This document shows positions 1-13,059 of a stretch of 64,000 bases of DNA, one piece after another (position 1 is the stretch's first letter; each line of letters starts with the position of its first letter). The DNA is taken from the NCBI GenBank assembly GCA_963978545.1, contig OZ021730.1, positions 124,001 through 188,000 of the forward strand, read 5' to 3'. Origin of the DNA: Linyphia triangularis (lineage: Eukaryota; Arthropoda; Arachnida; Araneae; Linyphiidae). Made by a program: the position numbers and the translations under genes. Under the pieces are notes generated by a model. The model searched no databases. It saw nothing but the letters and a program-made list of their open reading frames with translations, and was not told where the DNA came from.

Positions 1-269
1 CCATCACCATTCAGGCCCTTCCAATTCTTATCTGCGAAGATAGGATTGTAGTGATTTGGATAATAGTGAAAAAAAAATTGACTTGTAAGTGTAGAAAGAG
101 GATGAGAGGGAGGGAGGGTGGGGAGAGAAGGGGAGAGAGTAGCGTGGTGAAGATGACCCCGGAAATAGCCCTCCCCCTTTCCTTCAGCTGGACTTGGTTA
201 ATTGGTCCCCTTCCACCACAGTTTGAAAAGAAATAGCCAAGGGAGGGCACCCCCTATCGTCTTTAGGGT
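1..269. other. Left-edge flank, no gene seen
   Basis: This is a moderately GC-rich stretch with a purine-rich run near 100-140. Short open frames exist on both strands but carry no recognisable motif and look like chance. It ends at the target-site duplication of the P-like element. Confidence 0.5.
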
Positions 270-320
270 CTTGGTCCAGGGCCTTCTCGAAAGCGCATTT
301 CACGCGCTAGTGTCTGGTTC

Positions 321-2092
321 ACCGGGCCGCATTTAAGCATAGTTCACTTTATTTCAAACCATTACAGAGATGAGAGCGCGCCATTGGCTGATCCTCTGTT
401 TTCATGAAAGCCGCCAACACGTGGCAATGTTTACACTGCTAACACAGAGAATTAAAGCCTTTTAAATTTATACTCGTTTTTATGTATTAAATCTTAACTT
501 TAGGAACTGATTTTAAAACTGCGAATGTTTTATAAATGATAATTTTTTTTCCATCTAATTAACTGCTTTTAACAACAAAGTACAAATTTTGAATATTTAT
601 CAAGGAACATTATGTAGCTGGAATAAATTTTTGAAACAACAACAACTTCAAGTTTGATTTTTTTTTCTTTCTTTTTTGTAAACATTTAGACCTAAAAGTA
701 AAAGAAAAATTCGCGTGAATCAGGAACTCGAATCCTATTTTTGAAAATATAAATTCTTATTAATTTATTAATAATCATTTGTTTGTTGTCATTATAGAGA
801 TGAAACTAAAATATTTCTGAATGAAGGGCCGCATCAATGCACCGCATACTTTTTTTAGGAGCCTTTGTTATATGTTTTTAAGATTACAATTTTTAAAACT
901 TAAAAATATTAAGTAACCAGATTTCTGCTTAACTGTTATATTTTCGTAGTATGATTTTTTTTAATGGTTTCTAGTCAAATTTAGGTTTTCAGTTTTAAAA
1001 TGAAATAGTATATAAAAGTATCTACCTGTTCACTTTTAAAATTCTATAAATCACAAAAAATTTTAACAAGTTTATAGCAAAGAAAGAAATTTATTAATTT
1101 TTTTTTTAATATATTAATTAATACATATATGTTACGTTATAATAAATGAATATAAAAATAAATATGTATAGAAATAATGTATCCTTACATGGTATATAAC
1201 TGGTACAAATATAATATTTCTTAAAAGCCAAGTGAGTGCTTGATTCCCCCCCCCCCCCCCTGATTTAATAACACGAAAATTCATTTCAATGCAAAATAAA
1301 AAAGGTTTAATTTAAAAACCAACACCGAGTTTGAATATTTTATTCCCATTTTATAATTTATGTCAGTTCTCATTAAATTTGATATTTGTTTAATTTTTAG
1401 ATAAATAAAGTTACAAGCCAAATTAAGGGTTTCCAGTTTCGTTATCTGTCTTAAAAATTAGTTTTGAAAAAATATTGATGAATATATTACAATTTTGAAG
1501 TAGAAAACTAAGTTTGAACACACAATCATTACATTTCAATACAAAAATACAGTATATTTAATAATGAGAAAAACTTACAAGCAAGTAAATTTGTTACCAC
1601 TAGGACAAGAATTTCTAGTGTTCCATTTAGTGTTGGTTAGATTTCCAAAATCATTCACCCATAAATTTATTTCATCCATTGATTTAACGTTGCTTCTAAT
1701 GATGATAATATCTTCATTTTGTACTATAATATTTTAAAAAGATGAAGGCAAATTCTGAATGGAAAGCTGCATACTAACATTGGATAGTTCGTCATCCATT
1801 ATCATAAACTAAAAAGAGATCCTAACATTTATAAGAGACGGGTTATTCTGTCTACTAACAGAAAATTAAATAGAATAATACGAATTCTAAATAAAACACC
1901 CCATTGCTCATTTTGCGATCCTTTTTATATCCCTCAAAACATTTCAAGCCCATCTTTGAACAACCTAGAAAAATCAACTCTGTTCCAGTCCTTCATTTCT
2001 GGAAAGTTCATCCATAAGATTTTTTCGGGCTGCCCCTATGATTAAAGCCTAACTATAATTTAAATGTAAGCAAAAAATAAAATAAAGACATA

Positions 2093-2178
<86 letters not shown>

Positions 2179-3008
2179 CTTATGGAAATATATATATTTG
2201 TCCTTCCACAAAGTAAAAAGAAACATAATATTTTTTGACTTAAAGCGTTTTCCATGAATATTAATTCTTACGAAACCGAAAGAATTCATAACCTTTTCTA
2301 GTTCCATTTGTGTCCAGCTTAAAGTTTATTTTCATTAAAACAAATCAATTTGAATTCTTTGATATTTCTTGTTAAGATTATTTGCCACTGTTTTAAAGAA
2401 ACTATGTTGACACACAAATTTCTTCCTGAAATTAAATTCATATATAATAAATTTCTATAAAATGAATAGTCACAATGAAATGTACGTGTATAAATAAGGT
2501 GTGTGTGTTTGTGGGGGGGGGTGGGGGCTTAATTCCACTTTGAATAATGCTAAATTTCATTTTAATGGCGCATAAAAAAAGGATTCCTTAATAAAATAAA
2601 CAACAATTTTTAAAAAATTGAATTTTGTTAATTTCTCACAGATGGCGCCACTATTCAAATTTTTAATTCATTATTTTTAAAAATAGGTTCGTATTTATTG
2701 ATACTCATAATACAATTTTGAAATCACAATCTAACTAAGAGCGGCTATATAATTATCACACTTCATTAAAAAATTATAATAATCAGGAATAATTTATCAG
2801 CAAACATGATTTTCTCCTATTGACAAAAATTGACTTTCATTCTGTCGCAACCCAGCACTCTTCATTTTGACCGCCATTTTTTTTGTGGGCGTAGCTTCCA
2901 CTTTGTCAACGCCCTATTCTCCGACTGACAGGAAAATTGACCAATGGCGCGCTCTCATCTCTGTAATGGTTTGAAATAAAGTGAACTATGCTTAAATGCC
3001 ACCGGGCC
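321..3008. mobile_element. Non-coding TIR element nested in the P-like transposon
   Basis: A 59-base inverted repeat is perfect between 329-387 and 2941-2999; its outer end starts GCATTTAAGC. The element is bracketed by the 8-bp direct repeat ACCGGGCC at 321-328 and 3001-3008, a clean target-site duplication. The roughly 2.67-kb interior is AT-rich, holds a C run at 1246-1260, a G run at 2511-2525 and a CT/TA microsatellite, and has no open frame of note, so it is non-autonomous. An 8-bp TSD fits hAT or P superfamilies; the long TIR is unlike typical short hAT ends, so the superfamily is left open. Perfect TIRs suggest recent insertion or gene conversion between the ends. Confidence 0.85.
2092..2176. 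repeat. Compound (CT)n/(TA)n microsatellite
   Basis: About 30 bases of CT dinucleotides run directly into about 50 bases of TA dinucleotides inside the nested TIR element. Open frames crossing it on the minus strand encode only RE and YI dipeptides and are artefacts. Confidence 0.95.
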
Positions 3009-3242
3009 CGATCCTACCTTCAGGAAACGAGTGTGACGTCACAATCGGGGTCTGAACGAACGGGATCTAACAGCGGGCAGCAATCGTTATTAGTACTCGT
3101 TATAGGAGCACGTTGTATTTTAATGTCATGTTTTGAAGAAGTAATGCTGCTTGTTTTTTAGAATATAGACTCATGTTTTACCTGGACGGCTACTAATTGC
3201 GGCTTTAAGGTTTTAACATTAATTTCGGGCAATAACTGTGTC

Positions 3243-4614
3243 AATCAAAACATGTTTACACTTTTGGGCGGTGGCACACTAAAACATTTTATAATTAATC
3301 CGAATAATTTTGATTTCAAAATGTTTTACTTTTTTGGTACGGTTCATAGTATATATATAAAACATTTAGAGGACGTTTATGAAAAAGAAAAGAGACAAAC
3401 TTTAAAGATGGCCCCAAAACTTTCCCATAAGACACTTTATCCAAATTCAATAGAAAAGCAAACTATACGAACAGCTTTAAGCTTGTTTCATGATAGTAAT
3501 ATATTAACTTTGAAAATATATGGTTATAAATTAAATAATAATAACATGTTATGCTCAAAACAGTTTATTAAATTAATTTCTGAATAGTGGAAAGTAGTGA
3601 ATGTGAAGAATACTCTCAAAGGTAAACATCTTAATGATGATGATGATAAATTTTTTTTTACGCATTTTGTTAAAGAAATGACGAGAAATATACTCTTTAA
3701 AAGCTAAAGAGGAAAAATGTTAGGATTATATGACAGAGGAGGTTTTTTTTTTTTTTTTTTGTTACAAGAAACTTTTTTTTTGCGTTTAACCACACTACTC
3801 AAACTCTTGTTAAACTCATTAAATACACGTTTGAAACTTTAGGTTTCACTTATACTATTTTGGGTAAATTTCAAACCGGTGGTATTGAAGATCGATTAGG
3901 GCAATATCGTCAAATGAGTGGGGGCAATTACAACCTTTCGTGTGCTTAGATTATGAAGACTGAGAAAAAGTTAAAAAGACTTAATTTATTGAGTCTGTTT
4001 TCAGAAAAAAAGAGAAATTTGAAATATAAGATTTTAAATTCAAGCAAACTTCTGAAGTTGAAAAGGAGATTTGAAGTTTTGGAAGTTTTTTATGAGGTAT
4101 TAATCTGGGGGTAAAGATGATTCCGAAATTTCAGATGATACTGTGTATTTTAATTTATATTGCTGAATACTTAGCATATAAGGTTTCGCATATTATGAAA
4201 TGTATTTCCTTCTAAATAAAAGACAAGACATTGGAGCTAGATTGCCCCAACGAAGTTTTAAATACTTTCTATTGACAGATAGAGGACAATTAAAATGGCT
4301 ACAACAATTTCTAGTTTTATAATGCAAGATGCAGGTATAAAAAATTTCAGAAACTTATTGGCCAAGACTATGAAAATTTGTTTTTAAATTTTCCGGAACC
4401 TAAACATTTAATTATCCACTTAACGATAGAAAAAATTGAAATCTTAGGAATAGATTTCAATGTGAACTGTAGTAGTTGTGGGAAACAAATACTATTTCTA
4501 ATTAAGCAATGTTTGTCAGCAATTTCAAATGTGCATGTACTCATATTTGTGTGTAGTAAATTTGAGTGTAAATTTTATTCATTAATTTATATTTGTGTGA
4601 TTTACTGTGGATAA
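3243..4614 (+). pseudogene. P-element-type transposase remnant
   Basis: An open stretch from 3252 to 3587 encodes FGTVHSIYIKHLEDVYEKEK, then KMAPKLSHKTLYPNSIEKQT, resembling the part of P-type/THAP9-like transposases with the AP-L-L-P---F-K signature. Further on, another frame (about 3781-3947) reads YTILGKFQTGGIEDRLGQYR, then QMSGGNYNLS and a stop. This is the characteristic P transposase C-terminal core (normally LE-RFG-YRQ-SGGNY). A run KTEKKLKRLNLLSLFSEKK follows in a further frame, and 4378-4614 is open with a Cys-x2-Cys. The pieces lie in different frames separated by T-rich tracts and stops, so the gene is dead. No THAP DNA-binding domain is visible upstream. It lies inside the element bounded at 277 and 5089, which supports a P-superfamily assignment. 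Confidence 0.8.
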
Positions 4615-5097
4615 AAAGAATTCTGCACCGTTTTGCTTTTCTTTCATTGTATTCTAGTTGCCCTGCGCTGCGTTTATTAGAAAAATTTCTTTTCATTTAA
4701 CAGTTAATGCAAAATTTTTTTTTTTTTTTACAGCAACATTTCATTTTTAAATGAGTTTTAGCTATAATGATTTTTCCAGCATAATGAATTTTAATGAAAT
4801 ATTATTAATGTTTGAGGAAAAGATAATTTATTTTCACTGTAAAAATCTTTTACTTGCCTCAAAAATAATTTTACAAGTTTGATGCATTTTAAATTGACTC
4901 TTATTTTTACTTCACATTAAAACAAACACCAAATGAAATGATTATCAGGGTTATTTAGAAGCACAAGACCTTATATATCGAGAAGAGGGAATGCTCTCTG
5001 CCGAGGAACACAGATCACGTTTGTGACGTCAGTAGTTGAAGAAGCAGGCCCGTAGAAAAGAAACTTAGTGCTGCTTCGAGACGGCCCTGCTTGGTCC

Positions 5098-5824
5098 CAG
5101 TCTTTAAAAGGGGTTGTTAGGTCAACAATGTTATCTTATACAGTTCTATTTTGGCCATGAGGTCGCTTATATAGAATTACTGGATTCCCCCAACTGAGTG
5201 AAAACGATGTTTTTTTTTTTGCTCTTCCCTAGAGATCATAAAAAGAAATGTTAACAGGGGTGTCCTTGAATGTCAAACACAGCCAACCTCATGGTAACAA
5301 GTGGTTGGAGATAGTAGGCTTGTTCAAAGATTGTTTTTACAATACTAGTAGAGTATCTTCTGTATTGACGAGATTGAAAAGGTATGCCCAACTTTTTTTT
5401 ATGTAAAAATTATAGAATAAACCTAATGGTTTATGCATATTAGAGAAAAAAAAATTAACTCTCATAGGGGAATAACGATGTATCAGAAATCTTGTTTCTA
5501 ATTTTACCATAATTAGATGAGAAGAAAAATTATCAAGTGATAGTTTAGTTCTTCAGAGTACTAGTTTTTTTATATAAAACCTATCGAATTTTGTATTTAG
5601 TGAAACTATTGTTTCACGTCGAATTTAAATACAATTTTAAATATCATCATTGATTCACTCATCTTTAAAAGGCATTCGACATTTACTGGTAAGGATAACA
5701 CGAAGTTTGGATAAATTAAAAACAATTCTTATTCATAATTTTTCAAAGAAGTGTTTTAGAAAATTTATTTTGCAAATATATAATATTATCGAGATATATT
5801 CGTATTCATAGAATCAATAGAAAT
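5098..5824. other. AT-rich non-coding stretch
   Basis: I see no gene, no splice-bounded open frame and no repeat with clear ends between the P-like element and the MITE. Confidence 0.6.
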
Positions 5825-6117
<293 letters not shown>

Positions 6118-8183
6118 AATGGGTATGAAAATCTTATAGGAATACTCATAAACCTCAATCACAAATGTTACAGAACTGTGCTAGATACCAAATTAAAGGT
6201 TTCGGCAAGGTAATTAAATTTAAAAAAATTCTCTGAATGAACATCCTTAAAAATCTGTACCGAAGAAGTGTACAATATCTCTTTCAAGTTATATTTTAGG
6301 CATAAAATAATGCTTTTTTTTTTTACAAATAGCGAAATTGGATTTTGTCGGTAGGTTTTAGATTTAATTTTCTTTGGAGCAAGTAATATACTGGGGCTAT
6401 ACTGCAATCATTAGCAAAGAGCCCAAAATCTCAAAAAATTCAATTGCATATTTTGAAGTCAATTGCATACTTTTGTATTCGTCTTTTGAAATTACATTTT
6501 TTTTTTTTAAATTGTTGTATAGGTTTGTATGACCTAAAAACTTGAGCCATTTAATAAAATAAAAATATTATTTTCTATGGATTAATCGGAAAGTGTCAAA
6601 ATATTTGCAATTAAATTGTTTTGGATTCACGGCTTTTTAACTTATGATGGCAGCATACTTCTCCGAATGTATGTTCCAAATACGTTTCAAAGGGAAATGC
6701 CTTTTCGAAAGGAAGCTAATCCACATTTGTGTCTCGAACTGAGGAAAACAAGAAAAACTTTCACCAGGCAACCCAATAATTGGCAGTTACTATCTGACGT
6801 AATCGAAACAATTTCAACTACTTTTTGCGAACGAAGAACCGTTCCGGCGGTGAGTCGCTCACTTAAGGCGCTTCTTTACCCTAGAGTTATTTTCTCTGCG
6901 AGAAAACCAGATATTGTTGACAACAGTTAAGGCGTGTCTTGCTCCACGAGGTAATGAATCTGATTCGAGGAGAACATGGGGATTGACAGTTTGACAGCAG
7001 GGGAAAAGGGGTCCAAAATTCAGAGGGGGTCATGGTTTTCTTTTGTTGATCGTTTACAGTGAGTTGTCCCCCCCCGATAATTAACTTGGAAAAAGTTGGG
7101 TCTTCACTATTGCTCCCAGAAAAGAGAGGGGTGTTTTTAGTTACTTGCCGCAAGGACATGTTGTACTTGGGAAATGGTTTGGAAAAATTTACCGTTTATT
7201 ATCTAATCAAATCAAACAAGAGCGAGGTAGCATTCCACGCAGCAAAATACTTTTGATAATACTCGCAATAATTTAAATAAGAACACTTCACATATTTTCG
7301 AATATTGAACGTGATGAATTTTCGAATAATGAATGTCTGAAAGAATATGAATCGAATAAAAACCTCGGCTCTATATATATAAAAAAAAAGGGAGAAGGGG
7401 GGGGGGGGCACACTGGTCATTGTAATAGAATATTATTATTATTAAAAAAAAAAAAAAATAGCATGTTTTACACTCATATCTTCTTATTAACTTTAATTTG
7501 ATTCATCTCCATTATTTCACAACTGAAGAATAAACAATCTTAATGTTGTTGTTTTCCAAAAGTGAAGTCACTAGTCATTTTCTTATGTTCTACATTTGAA
7601 ATGTTTGCAATTATTTATTCTACAACAAATAAATTTGAAAACTACGATGTATCTTTTCTTTTCTTGCACTAAAAATAGGGAATTATAATTTTTTTAAATG
7701 AGAAACTTTTTCTTCAAATGTATTGCGACTTCTATACGTCAATTTGATCTGTATGTAAAGTGGCTCTAAAAGTCTTCGTAATTTACTCGAATATTGCAGC
7801 AAATTCCAATATGTAAGAAAAAATTTAAGTTTACGAAAACTTTTGGGAGATATTTTATACGTTACTTATAGTTTAATGATTTTCTAAAAAAAAGTTTTGC
7901 TATGCATTAAAAATATTTTATGTAGTTTTATTAAGATGAAATTAGAGATATTATTAAACAAATCTTATTTTCAAATATTAATTTTTGATATGGATAATGC
8001 AGTATTTAATTGAAATTAGTAAGTGCACGAACAGTTTTGGGAACCACCTGTTGTAAATTGTTTGGAACAGTTTAGAAGATCCGAAAAGTCCAATGAAAGT
8101 GTGATATTCAATTAATTTCTAGATGAAAAAATCCCAATGCACGTTACAACTGTTTTTTATGTCATATCTTTCAAGGGGCAAGT
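6118..8183. other. AT-rich non-coding stretch
   Basis: Mostly low-complexity AT sequence with homopolymer runs (for example G near 7397-7409 and A near 7446-7459). A less AT-rich patch at 6650-7160 has overlapping open frames on both strands of about 90-105 codons, without recognisable motifs or matching splice sites; I do not call a gene there. Confidence 0.5.
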
Positions 8184-8460
8184 ACTATCGAGAGTTCAGG
8201 TGTTTTTAGATTTATGCCGACCCAAATTTTCAATACAATCATCAATTAAATTTAAACCCCAATTGTTGTTAATAATAAAATAATTTCAGTGATCAATTTA
8301 ATAATTATATAGTTTTAATATTTAATGTGCTTTATTATTTAAATACTTATGTTTAATAATTAATTTCAATAATTGAATAGTTACTTTTACTAATTAATTT
8401 TATTAGATAAATTGTTTCAATAATTAATTTAATACATCAAAAATTATTTATCTATTTCTT
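8184..8460 (+). repeat. Dispersed repeat, copy 1 (inverted copy at 25250-25490)
   Basis: The sequence TTTTAGATTTATGCCGACCC followed by AT-rich TTAATAATAAAATAAT-type runs recurs in inverse orientation at 25250-25490, where the end reads CAGGGGCGTATTGGG before the shared part. This copy begins CAGGTG and seems to have lost about 40 bases next to the terminus. The family looks like the end of a DNA transposon, but the partner terminus was not located. Confidence 0.55.
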
Positions 8461-9315
8461 ATACCTCGTTTGAGTGAATTTGGTTTTCAAAACCAACCAT
8501 AGATCGTTGCTAAACTAAAACAAAGAAATCTGAATTGTATATTAATTAATGTCCAAATATATAACTAGTATGTTTACCAGAAAATTGCATAAAAAATTAT
8601 AATATGCATTTAACTTTAAAAGTTGTAAAGTTGTAAGTTGTTTTAAAGTTGTAATAAAGTAAAAAGTCGTTGTACGATAATACATAAATCTTAGTGCATT
8701 TATTTTATAAACACAGCGTAATCTATAAAAACAAATGTGATTTCCTTATGTAAAATGATTGAATTTGCTTATTTGTCAATTTCTATTGACAATCCAATTA
8801 TAGTAATGGATTTATGATCCATCAATGTTTGCATTAGACTTTAGGAAAAAAAATAGTAATAATAATAATAACTTCCGGACCGGTTTATTTTTACGGACAC
8901 TGACCGGCTCATTAATTGCACCGGACAGCCCAATGGACAGTACGCCTCTGAACAGAATTAACGGTAGCCAAAAATATTTACAAAAAAGCTTAATTTTTTC
9001 ACTTACCAATTATCGTCAATATTGCTAAATCCTGATCATACCGCAGAGTAGGAATTAACTCAAATAAAAATTAAAAAAACAAAACAAAGTATCGCAGAAC
9101 CACGTATAGCGTATTCAGTCCAGCTCCAATGCAGCCACTATCAAAAATGTAGACTGGCTAGTTTGTTTTTGTCCTCTTATAGCCAGACCACATCCATGTA
9201 ACTTCCATCGGCGTTTCATCTATTTGTCGCCTTGTTCACAAAGTATCGCAGTTCCTATGTGAAACACCCTGAAGCAAGGTTTGGAGTCTGGATGTAAAAA
9301 AGAAGAAAAGGCCCC
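8461..9315. other. Non-coding stretch
   Basis: AT-rich at first, with a more GC-rich part at 8870-9300. Open frames are short and on both strands, and I recognise no product. Confidence 0.45.
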
Positions 9316-9379
9316 TTATTCTTTTTGAAGCCGTTCTAGGAATGCGTAATCAGTAAACCCTTTGCTTTTAAAATTCCGA
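9316..9379 (-). pseudogene. 3' part of a putative last exon, separated by a hAT insertion
   Basis: When the element at 9388-12277 and one TSD copy are ignored, the minus-strand frame of the exon at 12278-12465 continues here without a shift and ends in TAA at 9316-9318, adding about 21 codons (ending FLERLQKE). As the locus stands, translation would instead run into the transposon and stop near 12214. The product is not recognised. Confidence 0.4.
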
Positions 9380-12285
9380 CTTGTGACCAATGGCGGATTC
9401 AGCCAGGGGGCGCGGGGGGCGCGCGCCCCCTCCTCAGATTATTATTATTCTTTTTTTTTTCTTTTTTTTTTTTATAATTGTCACACAAAAAATTTAATTT
9501 TTTTTTTTAATAAGTTCACTTAACGAGTATATTTCGACCTTCGTCTAATTTCCGAAAAAAGCCCCCCCCCCCTCCCCCAAAAAAGAGTATTTTTGGTTCA
9601 AGGTTCTTTTTATAGCCCTCTCCCTTCCCATTCAAACGGACGTTAGAAGACTGTACAAGTAATCAAACCTCCACCCCCTTGACTTTGAAGACATCTCCAC
9701 AACACTTTACCATAGGAGTTGGAGTTGAGTTAGGTAAAAACTCTTTTACAAAATAATAATTGTTTACTTTTATTTTGTAACAATAAGGAGCCGAAACCAA
9801 AGCGAATTTTCCTCTCTGAATTTCTAACTTTTAGACGACCACAAGAGGGGGAAGGGAGGGCGAATACACCGGATGTCATCTTTCTCTCCTGATTTCGCAC
9901 AAGGGATGGACGTGGGGAGGAATATCACTGGACACTGAATGAGATAACATCTCTACCCTTCTGGGTCTTTGTCCTTGAAGCCCTCTTTTAAATGGTTGTG
10001 GTGTGGTTTACTAGTTAGCACAAGGAGAAGAAATTTTTGAACGCGTGGTGAGAGTGTTGAGACTTATATTCGGTTTACAAACTGTACACTTCCGAAGTTA
10101 ACCAAAGAGTAGGGTAGGTTGTAATACATAAATGCATCCAAGCGACAAAAAGTAAGTGGGAACACATTTTTTTAGCGTTTCTTTTTCTATTCTGAAATTA
10201 TAAATACTATTTATTTGATTTAAAAATGAAAGCAATCGTTACGAGAAGTCAGAAAGAACGCCTTACTGGCGTGGAGGACTTTTTAAAAAGAATTGCTTTG
10301 TGTTTAGCACTCAAAAAATAGTTTAAAAAAGTTATTCTATAGCGATTTTTGGAAATGCACCTGTCATTACCCATTTTTGTCATATGCTTGGGAATACTTT
10401 TCTTCGAGAAAAGTAAGTTAATCTTTGTTGTTAGTGGCTTAATTTTTAAACCATTTTTTAAATTAACTTCGATTTTGTGTGTCTGTGAGGAATAAATCCG
10501 TGGAGGACTAATTAATCCTCTTGTTATCAAATCTAACTAAAATAACTTGTTGTCAATAACAATAACCATGTTTTCGGACAAAAAAAAATTAATAATAAAA
10601 AATAAAAAAAAATAAAAAAAGAATTAGTCAAAGAGACGGAATTGATGATTTTCTTCGCAGTGGTCATCAAACACCATGAAAATTGAATCTCAGATCAAAA
10701 TAGCTTAAGTAAATTGCAATTGTACATAAAAATTGGCAAGGAATATAAAGGATACCATAAAAACTTTGTATTTATGGATTCATTTTTTTAAAATGAACTA
10801 TTTGACCTACCACACTGGATCCCACTGACTTGCATTCCTTTAACTTAAAAAATTAACATAAAATTTTGTTACTCCTGGTTTCTATCGTTTGCTTTTTACT
10901 TTATCCTTTATATCTACTTTTGATTTTGTTTATTTGTGGCGGGAAAATCTGTGGAAGGATAACTAACCCACTAACTGCCATCCAATCAAGCTGAAACTTG
11001 GTAGATAGTCAACGAGAATTCATTCTATCAAGTTTCAGAGATTTTCACTAAAAGAAACTTTTACTCATGTTTCTATTAACACTATAAATCTTGGGTATGT
11101 ATTAAATGATTTATATAAAAATTTTACTTTTATAAATAAATTATTTATACACGTAGGTGGCACATTTTTTTTTCACTGGACTACATAAGTGTAACATTGT
11201 ATCTATGTAAAAAATGCTCTGATTGGCTGAAATAAAAGCCAGGAATTGGAAAAAAAGGATTTTGTATCAGAAAAGTTGAAAATAAAATAAAATTTTGAAG
11301 AACAAGAGTAGAAAATGTGAAAATGAACTGTCAACAAGTGAGATTTATCAAGAAATATAAAACAATTTATATTCGATGCTATAGAGAACTTCTACCTATT
11401 AAAAAAATATTAGACTTTGACATATTTAAGCTAAATAATAAAGCAAGATTCGGCTCTTCTAATACACTAACATTTACATCGTGTAGTGTTTTTTCTTTCT
11501 TTATTAACTACTCTATTATAATTATCCATAGATGGATAAGTATAAGATAACTAAGTATAGTTTGCTAAATCAAAAAAAAAGGAAGACTGGAATTTGTTTT
11601 GTGCTAATTATTCAATGTTTAAATTGTATTTTTTTTGCAATTGCCTTCTTAAAAATAATACTTATAATTATTAGTAAAACGTTCTCTTTGAAACACAATT
11701 TTTCCCCTGATTACTTTAGATTACTTGTGTAGCAATGGATTATCCAGTAAAACAAGGTATTTTTACTTACTAAGCTCACTGCATAAATGTGTTATGAATA
11801 TGTTAAATTTTGATGTACAATTACTGATTTCCCTGTTTGATGTAAGTATAGTATAGGATTTATACTTAGTCAGTTAGTCACAAATAATAGTAGCAAGTTC
11901 CCACTTTCATTGGAATTTCTTCAGTATAATCTATACCTCTGGGGATGTAGCTTACAAAAATATTTAAAATGCACGATACATTTTTAATACAATTTGTTTT
12001 TAAAATAAAACAGATAATGAAAAAACAAAAGGGTAGTGTTAACGCGATAAGATACCTAACCGCTACCACGGTAACCTTACGCTAAAATAACAAGTCAGAG
12101 ATGTGACGAAAGAGGTTGGGGGTCAATAAATGGCTATGGATTAACTTAAAGCATATTTTTTGAACATTGCCTAGCTTTTTTTTTTTTTGCTTTTTTTTTT
12201 TTTAAATATTCAATTATGTTCTGGCTAAGGCACAATCTTGCGCCCCCCCCCTCAGGAAAATCCTAGATCCGCCACTGCTTGTGAC
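9380..12285. mobile_element. hAT-like element, non-autonomous, 2.9 kb
   Basis: Ends are CAATGGCGGAT at 9388 and its inverted counterpart ATCCGCCACTG ending at 12277. Both are followed inward by homopolymeric G/C runs. The exact 8-bp repeat CTTGTGAC flanks it at 9380-9387 and 12278-12285. CA(R)TGGCGGAT ends with 8-bp TSDs suit hAT. The interior holds no transposase; short open frames at 10249-10530 and 11317-11732 have no motif. Its two ends are related in inverse orientation to 28499-30500, so this is a repeat family. The insertion splits a putative minus-strand exon. Confidence 0.8.
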
Positions 12286-12465
12286 ACAATGAGTGATGGA
12301 TAACCCCGGGCCCTGACGATTTTGATGATGGGGGTAGTAGCAGGACATAGGCATAGTAGCATTGTCCCCTGTTTCAACCCTGTGGCAAACGTTTCTTTTG
12401 GAGGGATTGTCCCACGCTGTCTGCTGTCCTTTTGAATTTACCGACACTGAACACGTTGGCAAAAG
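12278..12465 (-). pseudogene. Putative last exon of an unrecognised gene, disrupted
   Basis: On the minus strand a good acceptor (TTTTCTTTTCAG) ends at 12466 and is followed by an open frame from 12465 coding LLPTCSVSVNSKGQQ and later DNATMPMSCYYPHHQNRQ. The frame runs into the hAT-like element but, with the element removed, carries on through 9379-9316 to TAA, giving about 83 residues. The fact that the frame survives across the empty site argues for a real exon rather than chance. Base composition is richer in GC than the neighbourhood. I do not recognise the family, and no upstream exon could be assigned. It may be an intact gene in other individuals if the insertion is polymorphic. Confidence 0.4.
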
Positions 12466-13059
12466 CTGAAAAGAAAAGTATGCTTAATGGCACTGAAATT
12501 TGGAGAAAAATTTTGATAGAAACCTAAAAGAATTTATACAAAAGTCCATTGGTTTGTTTGCCAAAGAAAAAAGGAGAACTTAATTTTTGTTAAAAGAATG
12601 TGTAGTAAGTAGTTTGTGTTGTGTTCATTTAGTAAATATCCGTGGCACTGATTTTTTTGTCTACTTATTTCTTCATCCTATGGTGATTATTGGTATATAT
12701 CCATAATCTTTCTTTCATGCACGAACACGTTTTCTGGCTCTTAATTTTTTTAAATGTCATTCCAGCCTCAAAATATATAATAGTACTGCTCCCCCATCCC
12801 TCCACTAGCAAAATTGTTTAGCGGCGCCTTTGGGATCAATAAATACGATTTCGAAACCCATATTTCACCATTACAGATTTGCCTAGATCAAGTTATCGTA
12901 ATTACAGTAAAAAAATTCGAATTTAATTATCTTTACGTTCCTGTGAAGTTTACAAAGCAATCCGACATATTGCATTCTGAAGACCAAAACTCTTTCCCCA
13001 CCATATCGTCGTCTTGAATTGGCATTTACCACAATATCGTTCCTACCTTCCTGCAGCTC

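Larger units (their letters stand above)
270..5097 (+). mobile_element. P-like DNA transposon, decayed, with a nested insertion
   Basis: The ends are defined by CAGGGCC at 277-283 and its inverted form GGCCCTG at 5083-5089. Beyond them the ends share further inverted similarity (TCTCGAA, then ACGGGCC/CCGGGCC, then TGACGTCAC) once the nested insertion at 329-3000 is removed. The flanks repeat CTTGGTC (270-276 and 5090-5096), consistent with an 8-bp TSD CTTGGTCC that has lost one C on the left. P superfamily elements make 8-bp TSDs, and the body encodes a degenerate P-type transposase. Without the nested element the original length would be about 2.1 kb. The reading frame is broken, so this copy cannot supply transposase. 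Confidence 0.75.

Noticed and set aside
2049..2307. Overlapping open frames with (RE)n and (YI)n
   Set aside because: Direct translation of the CT/TA microsatellite.
6616..7159. Open frames of 104 and 90 codons on opposite strands
   Set aside because: No motif, no splice context and mutual overlap; no reason to prefer either.
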